Assembly: GCF_900111885.1 (NCBI RefSeq) | Contig: NZ_FOKG01000023.1 | Span: 31,088-95,087 of the forward strand | Length of the DNA: 64,000 bases | Source of the DNA: Amycolatopsis marina | Lineage (GTDB): Bacteria > Actinomycetota > Actinomycetes > Mycobacteriales > Pseudonocardiaceae | Direction: 5' to 3' | In this document: positions 28,428 to 36,800 of the stretch, in pieces | How positions within the stretch are numbered: position 1 is the first letter of the stretch | Layout: every line of letters begins with the position of its first letter | Notes under the pieces: model-generated | The model's input: the letters and a program-made list of their open reading frames with translations, nothing else | What the model was told of the DNA's origin: nothing | Database searches by the model: none | Position numbers and translations under genes: made by a program

Positions 28428-29410
28428 CCGACGGGCGGCCCGCGCTGCGCCTCAGGCAGGGCCCCGCGGCCACTCGTGTACTCGGCCTCGGCAGCACCCA
28501 ACCCGAGCGCGTCGTCACGAACCACGACCTGTCGAAGACCATGGAGACCACCGACCAGTGGATCCGGGACCGGGTCGGCATCATCGAGCGCCGGTTCGCC
28601 GACAAGAACGAGTCACTGCCGGACATGGCGGTGGTCGCGGGGCAGCGAGCGCTGGCCGACGCTGGGCTCGAACCATCCGATGTGGACACCGTGATCGTGC
28701 CGAACTGCACGATGCCCGCGCCCATCCCGAACGCCGCGGCGCAGGTCGCCGACCGGATCGGGATCAAGGCCGCAGGGGCCTTCGACCTCAACGCCGCGTG
28801 CGCCGGGTTCTGTTACGGCCTCGGCGTCGCGTCCGACCTGATCCGTTCCGGCTCGGCCGGCCGAGTGCTGGTGATCGGCGCGGAGAAACTGACCGACGTA
28901 GTCGACCCGGTGGACCGGGCCAACGCGATCATCTTCGCCGACGGCGCGGGTGCAGCGGTGGTCGGCCCTTCGGACGAGCCGGGCATCGGGCCGGTGGCCT
29001 GGGGCAGCGCAGGCGACCTGGTCGACACGATCTACATGCGCGACCACAAGTACATCTACCAGGAGGGCCAGGCGGTGTTCCGCTGGGCGACGACGCAGAT
29101 CGCGCCGATCGCCCTGCGCGCGCTGGAACTGGCCGGGCTCGAACCGGCCGACGTGGACGTGCTCGTGCCGCACCAGGCCAACCTGCGCATCGTCGAGGCG
29201 ATCGCGAAACGGCTGCGCACCAAGGGAGCGCGGGAGGACATGGTCGTCGCCGACGACATCAAGCACTCCGGCAACACCTCGTCCGCCTCCATCCCGATGG
29301 CGCTGGACCACATGCGGGCCGAGGGCAGGGCGAAGCGGGGCGACGTCGTGCTCGCGGTCGGCTTCGGCGCCGGACTGTCCTACGCGGGCCAGGTCATCAT
29401 CTGCCCGTGA
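28424..29410 (+). CDS. fabH: Beta-ketoacyl-ACP synthase III
   Basis: A 328-residue condensing enzyme that starts fatty acid synthesis from acyl-CoA and malonyl-ACP. The Cys-His-Asn triad is visible in LNAACAGFCYGL, PHQANLRI and HSGNTSSASIP. The ATG overlaps the fabD stop (ATGA). Actinobacterial FabH typically accepts branched starters, consistent with a branched-chain fatty acid producer. Confidence 0.95.
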   Translation: MTDGRPALRLRQGPAATRVLGLGSTQPERVVTNHDLSKTMETTDQWIRDRVGIIERRFADKNESLPDMAVVAGQRALADAGLEPSDVDTVIVPNCTMPAPIPNAAAQVADRIGIKAAGAFDLNAACAGFCYGLGVASDLIRSGSAGRVLVIGAEKLTDVVDPVDRANAIIFADGAGAAVVGPSDEPGIGPVAWGSAGDLVDTIYMRDHKYIYQEGQAVFRWATTQIAPIALRALELAGLEPADVDVLVPHQANLRIVEAIAKRLRTKGAREDMVVADDIKHSGNTSSASIPMALDHMRAEGRAKRGDVVLAVGFGAGLSYAGQVIICP

Positions 29411-29480
29411 TAACACTTACCCCGGCGGGCACCGTGTCCGTCGGACCGAGCAGGACCAGAAATCAGGAAGGAACACCCCA

Positions 29481-29726
29481 GTGGCTGACAAGCAAGAGAT
29501 CCTCTCCGGCCTCGCCGAGATCGTGGAGGAGGTCGCCGGAGTCGCACAGGACGACGTGACGACCGAGAAGTCCTTCGTGGACGACCTCGACATCGACTCG
29601 CTGTCGATGGTGGAGATCGCCGTGCAGGCGGAGGACAAGTTCGGGGTGAAGATTCCGGACGACGAGCTCGCGAACCTGAAGACGGTCGGCGACGCCGTCG
29701 ACTACGTCTCCGCCAACTCGAACTAG
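29481..29726 (+). CDS. acpP: Acyl carrier protein
   Basis: An 81-residue acidic carrier protein. The phosphopantetheine attachment Ser lies in DLDIDSLSMVEI. It starts at GTG 29481 after GGAAGGA. Its last codons (SANSN-stop) form the beginning of a 94-bp tandem repeat. Confidence 0.96.
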   Translation: MADKQEILSGLAEIVEEVAGVAQDDVTTEKSFVDDLDIDSLSMVEIAVQAEDKFGVKIPDDELANLKTVGDAVDYVSANSN

Positions 29727-29931
29727 CTCGTCGCGCGCTCGACGTGCGGGTTGGCGGACTGCACGCGCCGGGACGCGCTTTTCGTCCCGGTGCCGATCCA
29801 ACACCGCCAACTCGAACTAGCTCGTCGCGCGCTCGACGTGCGGGTTGGCGGACTGCACGCGCCGGGACGCGCTTTTCGTCCCGGTGCCGATCCAACACCG
29901 CCAACTCGAACTAGTTCGTCGCGCGCTCGAC
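29711..29931 (+). repeat. 94-bp tandem repeat, 2.35 copies, spanning the acpP stop codon
   Basis: Copy 1 is 29711-29804, copy 2 is 29805-29898 and a partial copy 3 is 29899-29931. Copies 1 and 2 are identical. Each starts with CGCCAACTCGAACTAG, the last codons and stop of acpP, and each full copy contains a hairpin GCGCCGGGACG-cgctttt-CGTCCCGGTGC (29765-29793 and 29859-29887). The array fills nearly all of the acpP-fabF gap and may tune readthrough or stabilise the acpP message. Confidence 0.95.
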
Positions 29932-29980
29932 GTAAACCGAAGTAGCAACACATCGCTGGCAAACCCTCGGGGAGAATGCA

Positions 29981-31228
29981 ATGAGCAACATCGACGTCGT
30001 GATCACCGGGCTCGGCGCCACCACGCCGCTCGGCGGGGACGTCGCGTCCACCTGGGACGGACTGCTCGACGGCCGGAGTGGTATCCGCACCATCGAGGCC
30101 GACTGGGTCGAGCGTTTCGACCTGCCGGTGCGGATCGGCGCCACCCTTGCCGAGGACCCAGCGGTGAAGATCCCGCGCGTGCAGGCGCGCCGCCTGGACC
30201 GTTGCGAGCAGGTCGCGCTCATCGCCGCGCGACAGGCCTGGGCGGACGCGGGCTACACGGAGCCGACGGAGGAGCACGCCGACGTCGACCCGGAGCGGCT
30301 CGGGGTCTCCATCGGCACCGGCATCGGTGGCCCGCTGACACTGCTGGCCCAGGACGATCTGCTGGAGGAGCACGGCATCCGCAAGGTCTCTCCGCTGACC
30401 GTCCCGATGCTGATGCCGAACGGCCCCGCCGCGCACGTTGGGATCGACCTCAAGGCCCGTGCCGGAGTGCACTCGCCCGCATCGGCGTGTGCCTCCGGCG
30501 CGGAGGGGATCGCGAACGGCGTCCAGATGATCCAGTCCGGCCGCGCCGACGTGGTGATCGCGGGCGGCGCCGAATCCTGCATCCACCCGATCACAATTGC
30601 CGGGTTCGCCCAGGCCCGCACGGTCTCCACCCGCAACGACGCTCCCGAACTCGCCTCGCGCCCGTTCGACACCGACCGGGACGGCTTCGTCCTCGGCGAG
30701 GGCGCCGGTGTGGTGATCCTGGAGCGCGCCGACCTCGCGGCACAGCGCGGAGCGCGGGTGTACGCGAAGCTCGGCGGGTACGGCATCACCTCCGACGCCC
30801 ACCACATCACCGGTAACCACCCGGAGGGCATCGGGCAGATCTCGGCGATGCGCAACGCGATGCGGATGGCGGGGCTCGACCCGAGCGACGTGGGCCACGT
30901 CAACGCGCATGCCACTTCGACCGTGGTCGGCGACGTCGGCGAGGCCGCCGCGATCCGCAAGGCGATCGGCAGGCACCCGGTGGTCACCGCTCCCAAGGGC
31001 GCCCTCGGCCACCTGGTCGGCGGCGCGGGCGCGGTCGAGGGGATCGCCACGATTCTCGCGCTGTACCACGGCATCGTCCCGGCGACGCTGAACCTCGAGA
31101 ACCTCGACCCGAAGGTCGACCTCGACGTCGTGGCAGGCAGCCCGCGCAAGGTCGAACTGAGCGCCGCCATCAGCAACTCGTTCGGCTTCGGCGGGCACAA
31201 CACGGCCCTGCTGTTCACCACGGCGTAA
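29981..31228 (+). CDS. fabF: Beta-ketoacyl-ACP synthase II
   Basis: A 415-residue elongating condensing enzyme. The nucleophile Cys is in SPASACASGAEGIANG; the two His are in NAHATSTVVGD and GALGHLVGGAGA, and the C-terminus has NSFGFGGHNTALLF. The start ATG follows GGGGAG. It completes the fabDHPF operon, behind the tandem repeat. Confidence 0.95.
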   Translation: MSNIDVVITGLGATTPLGGDVASTWDGLLDGRSGIRTIEADWVERFDLPVRIGATLAEDPAVKIPRVQARRLDRCEQVALIAARQAWADAGYTEPTEEHADVDPERLGVSIGTGIGGPLTLLAQDDLLEEHGIRKVSPLTVPMLMPNGPAAHVGIDLKARAGVHSPASACASGAEGIANGVQMIQSGRADVVIAGGAESCIHPITIAGFAQARTVSTRNDAPELASRPFDTDRDGFVLGEGAGVVILERADLAAQRGARVYAKLGGYGITSDAHHITGNHPEGIGQISAMRNAMRMAGLDPSDVGHVNAHATSTVVGDVGEAAAIRKAIGRHPVVTAPKGALGHLVGGAGAVEGIATILALYHGIVPATLNLENLDPKVDLDVVAGSPRKVELSAAISNSFGFGGHNTALLFTTA

Positions 31229-31234
31229 GAACCG

Positions 31235-31329
31235 CACTTTCCCGGGAAAGTGACGTACCCCGCGCGTGCACGTACCGCGCTTTCCCGGGAAAGTGCGAGG
31301 CCTGACTCCGCACTTTCCCGGGAAAGTGC
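31235..31329. repeat. Dispersed palindrome family 2, three copies after fabF
   Basis: Copies of the self-complementary core CTTTCCCGGGAAAG lie at 31235-31252, 31280-31293 and 31310-31329; the last is the full 20-bp palindrome GCACTTTCCCGGGAAAGTGC. They fill the gap between convergent fabF and the next gene and may act as terminators or protein-binding sites. The same element recurs at 55441-55553. Confidence 0.85.
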
Positions 31330-31332
31330 CGT

Positions 31333-31944
31333 TCAGCAGGCCTCGCGGTGCGGAATCGTGCCCGCAGGCACCTCGGCGATCTTGAGCTGACCGTTCTCCT
31401 GTTGCAGAGGCAGGGTCAGATTCCAGCGGATGCATCCGACGGGCAGGCCCACCGGGGCGTCCTCGGGGTCCTGCGTGCTCGTGAAGCCGACCAATACGTG
31501 CAGTCGCTGGTCGGCCCGCGTCTCGATCCGCCGGACGATGATGCTGCCGTCCCTGGTGGAGCGATAGTCGACGAGCCATTCACGCCGAGGCTGCACTTGG
31601 ATCCGGTCCGCGGTCACCGTGGTCATCCAGCGCTCGTAACTGCGCCCGTTGATGGCATCGAAGTACGTCTGCAGCAACTGCCGGACGGACTCGTGCTCAG
31701 GATGGGCCGCGGCGCCGGGAGTCAGTTCCACCGTCGGCGATCCCGGCTGCTCGTCCGGAGCCAGCGAGGACGTGCTCGGGACGGTCACCATCGGCACCGC
31801 CACATCGCCCGGCAACCGGTACACCTCGCGCGCCAGCAACCCCGCGCCCACGGTCAGCGACACCACGACGACGAGCACCGGAACCAGCCACCGCGCACGG
31901 CGCGCAGCGGGCAGAGCTTTGGACACACCCCGAACTCTAACCAC
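31333..31944 (-). CDS. Membrane-anchored protein of unknown function, NTF2-like ectodomain possible
   Basis: A 203-residue protein with one N-terminal transmembrane helix (ARWLVPVLVVVVSLTVGAGLLA) after a basic stretch, a Pro/Thr-rich linker, then a soluble domain from about residue 85 (HESVRQLLQTYFDAINGRSYERWMTTVT) resembling NTF2/SnoaL-like folds. I do not recognise a specific family. The inside-positive start suggests an extracytoplasmic domain. Confidence 0.7.
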   Translation of the reverse strand: MVRVRGVSKALPAARRARWLVPVLVVVVSLTVGAGLLAREVYRLPGDVAVPMVTVPSTSSLAPDEQPGSPTVELTPGAAAHPEHESVRQLLQTYFDAINGRSYERWMTTVTADRIQVQPRREWLVDYRSTRDGSIIVRRIETRADQRLHVLVGFTSTQDPEDAPVGLPVGCIRWNLTLPLQQENGQLKIAEVPAGTIPHREAC

Positions 31945-31986
31945 CAGAACAGCCTTGGGGGTGGTGGCCGGGTGACGGGCGGGGCG

Positions 31987-32490
31987 TCAGCCCACCTGAT
32001 GCAGCCAGGTCACGGGTGCACCGTCGCCCGCGTGGCGGAATGGTTCCAGCGCCTCGTCCCAGTTGGCACCGAGCAGTTCGTCGAGCTTGTGGGCGAAAGC
32101 CTCACCCGCCCTGCTCTTGGCCACCAGTGCGCGCAACTGGTCCTCGCCCACGACGATGTCACCGTTGGCACTGGTCCTGCCGTGCCACAGCCCGAGCCCG
32201 GGCGCGTAGCAGAATCGCTCACCGTCCACTCCGGGACTGGGTTCCTCGGCGACTTCGAACCGAACCATCGGCCACGCCTTCAGCGCACCGGCGAGCTTTC
32301 CACCGGTGCCCGCAGGCGCACGCCAGCTGCACTCTGCGCGCAGTTGACCGGGGGCGGCGGGTTGCGCCGTCCATTGTAGATCTGCCCGTGTGCCTAGGGT
32401 GCCAGAAATTGCCCACTCGACGTGCGGACATACCGCAGACGGCGACGAGTGGACGTACACCACGCCACGGGTGTTGCCACGGGTGCTCAC
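31987..32490 (-). CDS. DUF3145 domain-containing protein
   Basis: A 167-residue conserved actinobacterial protein (TRGVVYVHSSPSAVCPHVEWAISGTLG at the N-terminus, ANWDEALEPFRHAGDGAPVTWLHQVG at the end). Family function unknown. It is typically found near fabF in actinobacteria, supporting the lineage assignment. Confidence 0.88.
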   Translation of the reverse strand: MSTRGNTRGVVYVHSSPSAVCPHVEWAISGTLGTRADLQWTAQPAAPGQLRAECSWRAPAGTGGKLAGALKAWPMVRFEVAEEPSPGVDGERFCYAPGLGLWHGRTSANGDIVVGEDQLRALVAKSRAGEAFAHKLDELLGANWDEALEPFRHAGDGAPVTWLHQVG

Positions 32491-32648
32491 TGCTGACCTC
32501 CGCTACTCGACGAGGGGCGTCTTCCCCTACGACCTCGCGAGCATCGGATGCACTCGTAGCGACTCCACGCACATTGTGCACCGCGATCGTGCCTTTTGGC
32601 CACACGAACCACAGAAGTCTCACCCCCGTATGGCCGGTATGTGGCCAG

Positions 32649-32690
32649 GGCGACCCGGTGCCGGTGGATTTTTGCTGGCACCGGGTCGCC
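32649..32690. terminator. Terminator hairpin downstream of the subtilase gene
   Basis: Perfect 14-bp stem GGCGACCCGGTGCC (32649-32662) and GGCACCGGGTCGCC (32677-32690) with a 14-nt T-rich loop. It lies 23 bp past the protease stop. Confidence 0.75.
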
Positions 32691-32713
32691 GCTGTGTCAC
32701 CTACCGTCGCCGA

Positions 32714-34195
32714 TCAGGAGGTGGCGCCGAGCGCGGTGGCCGCCGCGACCACGTCGACCAGGCCCGTGCCCTTGTCGTAGCTGGACGTGTAAGGGCCTGC
32801 CTGCTCGTAGGCCGCGCCGTCACTGAACTTGTACGCCGTCGACTTGAGCGCGTTCTCGATCTCGGCGGGGGTCGCATCCGGCTTGGCCTGGAACAACTGC
32901 GCCACGATGCCGGTGATCTGGGGGGCGGCCATCGAGGTACCGCTGATCACGTTGTACGTCCCGAGGTCGAGCAGCCCGGGCCCGTTCTTCGGCTGCAGTC
33001 CGGTCGAGCAGATGGGCAGGTAGAGACGACAGGAGGAGAGGATCTCCTCACCGGGCGCCGAGATGTCCGGCCAGCTCTGCTGGTCCGTGGCCGAACCGCG
33101 GGAGGAGAAGTCCGACACGGAACCGTCCCGGGTACCGGTGCCCTGGTCGAAATAGGACGCCACCGACAGCACGCCAGGCGTCGGGTCCTGCCCCGGCGGG
33201 TTGGACAGGCTCGCCGAGCCGTCCCCACCGTCGTTGCCATTGGCCCAGACGGTCACCACACCCTCGTCCGCCAGTGCTCGCTGCAGTTTGACCGTCGCCG
33301 AGTTCGGGTCGAACTCGCCGCCACCACTGGGGCCGTAGGAGTTGTTGATCGCCTTGATCGGCGGGCAGGTGGTGGCCGGAACACCGGCGCCACAGGGGGT
33401 GGCATGGTTCTCCAGCACCCAGTTCAACGCGGCATCGCTGCCGAGCACCAGTAGGGCGGCTCCGGTGGAGATGGAGACGATCTTCGACCCGGGTGCGGAA
33501 CCGCCGACCCGGCTGCCGTCGCTGAGCCGCAGGGTGTTACCCGCGGCGATCCCGGTGACGTGCGTGCCGTGACCACCGAGGGACAGGGTGTCGGTGTCGA
33601 CCGAGTTCGGCACCGACACGATGCATCCGGTGTCGGTGCCCTGCAGACAGAGGCTCTTGAGGTTGCGCACCACGCGGCTGGAGCCGTCGGCGCCACGGAA
33701 CGCCGGATGGGTGGGGTCGACGCCGGTGTCGATGACCGCGACGGAGACCCCGCTGCCGTCCAGTTGCGCGCCGTTCGCACCGGTGAGCGTCGTGCGGGCT
33801 TCGGCGCTGCGGGTCGCCTCGGTCCCCGAGGTCCCGAACATGCTGATCGGGTCGTTGTTCTCCAGGTAGGTCACGCCGTCGGCCGCGCGCACCTGGCGCA
33901 CCTGCTCGGCGGTTCCCTTCGCCGCGACGACGCCGATCTTGCGGAAGCTGGTGATCCGCTGCATTCCTGCCTCACGCACCGCCCGCTCCGCGGCGCCGAG
34001 ATCGGTGCCGTGGACCAGGGTGGTCACGCCGGCCGTGTCCGCAGCGGTCGCGAGCAGCGCGGCGAGGGTGTCCGAGACGGGGGTGAGCTGGTGCCGGGTG
34101 TCGGCCGTGGCGGGCACGGCGCCCGTCACCGGGAGAACTACGACGGCAGCGGCGATCGCGAAGGATCGTCGAAGCCGCGCGGAGCGTGTGCGCAT
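32714..34195 (-). CDS. Secreted S8 family serine peptidase (subtilase)
   Basis: A 493-residue preproprotein. The signal peptide covers about residues 1-31 (RLRRSFAIAAAVVVLPVTG, cleavage near ATA-DT), followed by a propeptide-like region to about 145. The catalytic triad is visible: Asp156 in VIDTGVD, His209 in GGHGTHVTG and Ser421 in SGTSMAAPQ, with the oxyanion Asn at about 319. Several cysteine pairs suggest disulfides. It acts outside the cell; no sorting signal is seen. Confidence 0.92.
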   Translation of the reverse strand: MRTRSARLRRSFAIAAAVVVLPVTGAVPATADTRHQLTPVSDTLAALLATAADTAGVTTLVHGTDLGAAERAVREAGMQRITSFRKIGVVAAKGTAEQVRQVRAADGVTYLENNDPISMFGTSGTEATRSAEARTTLTGANGAQLDGSGVSVAVIDTGVDPTHPAFRGADGSSRVVRNLKSLCLQGTDTGCIVSVPNSVDTDTLSLGGHGTHVTGIAAGNTLRLSDGSRVGGSAPGSKIVSISTGAALLVLGSDAALNWVLENHATPCGAGVPATTCPPIKAINNSYGPSGGGEFDPNSATVKLQRALADEGVVTVWANGNDGGDGSASLSNPPGQDPTPGVLSVASYFDQGTGTRDGSVSDFSSRGSATDQQSWPDISAPGEEILSSCRLYLPICSTGLQPKNGPGLLDLGTYNVISGTSMAAPQITGIVAQLFQAKPDATPAEIENALKSTAYKFSDGAAYEQAGPYTSSYDKGTGLVDVVAAATALGATS

Positions 34196-34404
34196 GTGCG
34201 TGTCCTGCTTTCTGACAGCCCCTGTTTACTGACGAGTAGCTACTCAACTAGGTGATAGCGATCACTGTCAATAAGTACGTTCCGCTCACAAAAACCGAGA
34301 CACCCCTCATCTGGGTGATACACGGTCGGGTGGGGGCCTCTCGGAAGTGCGAAAAGGCCCGGCGCACTAGCGTGAAGCCGACACGGCGAATTCGGGAGGC
34401 TCGG

Positions 34405-35760
34405 GTGCGACTCGTCCGGCTGACACGGCGATCAGCAATGGTCTCGGAGGACATCCGCGCCGCACTGGCAGCACTCGGCCGTGGCAGCACGGTGGTCGGC
34501 GGGATCGCGCTCGTCGGCGCGCGCCCGGAAGGGTGCGACGAACCGGTGGACGCGATCGTGCTGCGGCCGGACGGAATCGTGATCGTGGTCGGGGTGGACC
34601 TGCCGGATCCCGCCGTGCACCTCGACGCGCCGCTTCGGGACAAGTGGAAGGCCGACGGCTGGCCCCTCGTCCGTACGGACCACGCGGTCAACCCCGCAAC
34701 CGACGCGCTGGCGCTCGCGGCCACCGTCGAGGAGCGAATACGGTCGATGGACGGCGCTTCTCCGGTGATCGGCACGGTGGTGGCCGTCGGCCCCTACGTC
34801 GAGACGGTGGAACAGCCCGCGGCCGACCTCGCGGGCAGGATCCGCGTGCTCCACCCGACGCCGACGAGCATGCTCGCCGCCATCGTGTCGCTGAGCACAG
34901 CACAGACGCCCATGTCGGTGACGACGGTGCGGCGGCTGCTGAACACCCTCGCCCCGGACGCCCCGGCACAGAACGCCGCCCTGCTGACCGCGGAGGGCTT
35001 TCCGGCCGAGCCCACCGTGCAGGAACGGCCACCGTCCACGCCGAACACCGGGGCATCCACCCACGCTCCGGCGCCACCCGCCGCCGGTCCGCCCGGCGAC
35101 CCGACGGCCGCGACAACCTCGGCGACGCCGGGTCCGCTCGCCGCTCCCCGGCCCCCATCCGCCAACGGCACCGAGAAGCCCGCCGTCGCACGCTGGCTGC
35201 CACTCGCCGCACTGGGGCTGCTCGTGATCCTTCTGGTCACGGCGGTCGCGCTGGCCGCCACCGGCAGCGACGACGAGGCCGCGAACGCCACCGACCAGCC
35301 ACCCGACCCCCTCGTGCAGACGATCGACGGCCTGCCACTCACCACGGTGGCGGTCGCCACCGCCGGGCGGTGCGCACCGCACGCGACCGGCGAACTCCAG
35401 CGCGCACTGCGCACCGAGGACTGCACCGGCCTGACACGGGGGAGCTTCACGACCACGGCAGGCGGACGACGCGTCGCCGTGTCCGTCGCCGAGCTCACCT
35501 TCACCGAACAGGCACGTGCCGAGGAAATCAAGCAACTCTCCGACACACCCGGCAACGGCGCGATGACCGACCTCGCGACCGAGACCGGCCGGTGGTCAGC
35601 TCCCGAGCCGGGCTTCGCCGGAGCGGCCTACACGAGCGATGCCGGCGCGGCCGAGGTACGCGTCGTGCAGGCGGGCTGGGTCGATGGCGCCGCCGATCCG
35701 CTCGACCCCGCACTCGTGCGGGCCGCGGAAGCCGGTCTCGCGGTCTCGCTGACTCCCTGA
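34405..35760 (+). CDS. Large membrane-anchored protein of unknown function
   Basis: A 451-residue protein. Residues 1-190 form a soluble cytoplasmic domain (VVGGIALVGARPEGCDEPVDAIVLRPDGIVIVVGVDLPDP, reminiscent of nuclease-related NERD-like folds, unproven). A Pro/Ala-rich linker follows, then one transmembrane helix (WLPLAALGLLVILLVTAVALAA, about 270-291) and an external domain with two Cys. The GTG at 34405 follows GGGAGG at proper spacing and is preferred over an upstream in-frame ATG. It is divergent from the protease. Confidence 0.7.
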   Translation: MRLVRLTRRSAMVSEDIRAALAALGRGSTVVGGIALVGARPEGCDEPVDAIVLRPDGIVIVVGVDLPDPAVHLDAPLRDKWKADGWPLVRTDHAVNPATDALALAATVEERIRSMDGASPVIGTVVAVGPYVETVEQPAADLAGRIRVLHPTPTSMLAAIVSLSTAQTPMSVTTVRRLLNTLAPDAPAQNAALLTAEGFPAEPTVQERPPSTPNTGASTHAPAPPAAGPPGDPTAATTSATPGPLAAPRPPSANGTEKPAVARWLPLAALGLLVILLVTAVALAATGSDDEAANATDQPPDPLVQTIDGLPLTTVAVATAGRCAPHATGELQRALRTEDCTGLTRGSFTTTAGGRRVAVSVAELTFTEQARAEEIKQLSDTPGNGAMTDLATETGRWSAPEPGFAGAAYTSDAGAAEVRVVQAGWVDGAADPLDPALVRAAEAGLAVSLTP

Positions 35761-35875
35761 GTCCCCCGGCACGGGCTCTCGGGCGGGCGCCGGGTTCTCC
35801 TGCCCCACTAGCACACCGCCCCAAATTGTCCACTCTGGACACTATTGGGCTGGACCATCGAGACCCGCGGCGACG

Positions 35876-35920
35876 CCTGTTCCGCGAATCCTGCTCCCCG
35901 CACGGGATTCGCGGGACAGG
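35876..35920 (+). terminator. Long hairpin between the membrane protein gene and the Lsr2-like gene
   Basis: A 16-bp stem CCTGTTCCGCGAATCC (35876-35891) and GGATTCGCGGGACAGG (35905-35920), one G-U pair, 13-nt loop. No U-tract follows, so it may be a terminator or a structured leader of the next gene. Confidence 0.55.
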
Positions 35921-36023
35921 GAGGTATCCTTTTGCAGGAAGCTGGAAAGTCGGCGGTTGTACTTCTACGAGGTCGTAACCGTGCCGGTTACCCTGATCAA
36001 CGATCGAGCACGGGGAGGTCTTC

Positions 36024-36695
36024 GTGGCCAAGAGCAAAGCGGTTCACGTCCTGGACGATCTCAACGGTGAGCCCGCCGAAGAGTCCGTCCGATTCGCACT
36101 GGACGGTGTCCAGTACGACATCGATCTCTCCGGCGCGAACGCCGACGCACTGCGTGCGGCCTTCGCCGCCTATATCGAGCACGGACGACGGGTCGGTGGA
36201 CGCAAGCGCGCCGCGCGCGTCTTCGCCAAGCCGCGCCGCCGCGGCCCGAAGGCGGCCGCGCCAGCGGGTAGGCAGAAGGCGGTGACCAAGGCAGGCACCA
36301 GCAAAACAGGCACCGCAAAGGCGACCCCCGCGAAGACCACGGCGCCCAAGGCTGCGAAGCCTGCCACGAAGAAGACCTCGGGGACCAAGGCCACGGCGAC
36401 GAAGTCCGCCTCCGCCAAGGCTGCTTCCACAAAGGCCGCCCCTGCGAAGACTGTCGCCACGAAGGCCTCCCCTGGCAAGACTGCCGCTCCCGCGAAAGCC
36501 CCCAGGAAGACCACGGCCACGACGAAGACGTCGAGCACGAAGGCGGCTGCGGCAAAGCCGGCCAAGAAGGACACCAAGGCGGCCAAGGCAACCCCTGCGA
36601 AGGCTGCTCCTGCCAAGCCCGCGCAGCAGGCCAAGGTCCGGCGCGCGCCCCGCAAGGCGCCGCCGGTCACGTTCTCCGCGGCGAATCTGGTCTGA
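36024..36695 (+). CDS. Lsr2 N-terminal domain fused to histone-H1-like Lys/Ala tail
   Basis: A 223-residue nucleoid-associated-type protein. Residues 1-57 match the Lsr2 dimerisation domain (VHVLDDLNGEPAEESVRFALDGVQYDIDLSGANADALRAAF then YIEHGRR). The usual Lsr2 C-terminal AT-hook-like domain is absent. Instead residues 60-215 are a low-complexity Lys/Ala/Thr/Pro tail (KAAPAKT, KATPAKA, KKTSGTKA repeats) resembling bacterial H1-like proteins. The expected behaviour is oligomerisation through Lsr2-N and non-specific DNA compaction by the basic tail. The GTG start follows GGGGAGG. Confidence 0.85.
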   Translation: MAKSKAVHVLDDLNGEPAEESVRFALDGVQYDIDLSGANADALRAAFAAYIEHGRRVGGRKRAARVFAKPRRRGPKAAAPAGRQKAVTKAGTSKTGTAKATPAKTTAPKAAKPATKKTSGTKATATKSASAKAASTKAAPAKTVATKASPGKTAAPAKAPRKTTATTKTSSTKAAAAKPAKKDTKAAKATPAKAAPAKPAQQAKVRRAPRKAPPVTFSAANLV

Positions 36696-36717
36696 GCGGC
36701 GCCACTCAGACCAGGTT
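36684..36717 (+). terminator. Terminator hairpin overlapping the end of the Lsr2/H1-like gene
   Basis: A 13-bp stem AATCTGGTCTGAG (36684-36696) and CTCAGACCAGGTT (36705-36717) with one G-U pair and an 8-nt loop. The last codons and the TGA lie inside the left arm. Confidence 0.75.
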
Positions 36718-36745
36718 CGGCGGTCCGCTCACTGTCTGTCTGAGA

Positions 36746-36800
36746 ACTCGGTCCGCTACCGAGTCGCCAGGGCTCTGACTCCCAGCCGCTGGGCTCAGAG
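36746..36800 (-). terminator. Two hairpins at the pntB 3' end
   Basis: ACTCGGT-ccgct-ACCGAGT (36746-36764), and an interrupted stem CTCTGA/TCAGAG closing CCCAG-ccg-CTGGG (36773-36800). The second contains the pntB stop codon. They separate the convergent Lsr2/H1-like and pnt transcripts. Confidence 0.6.
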
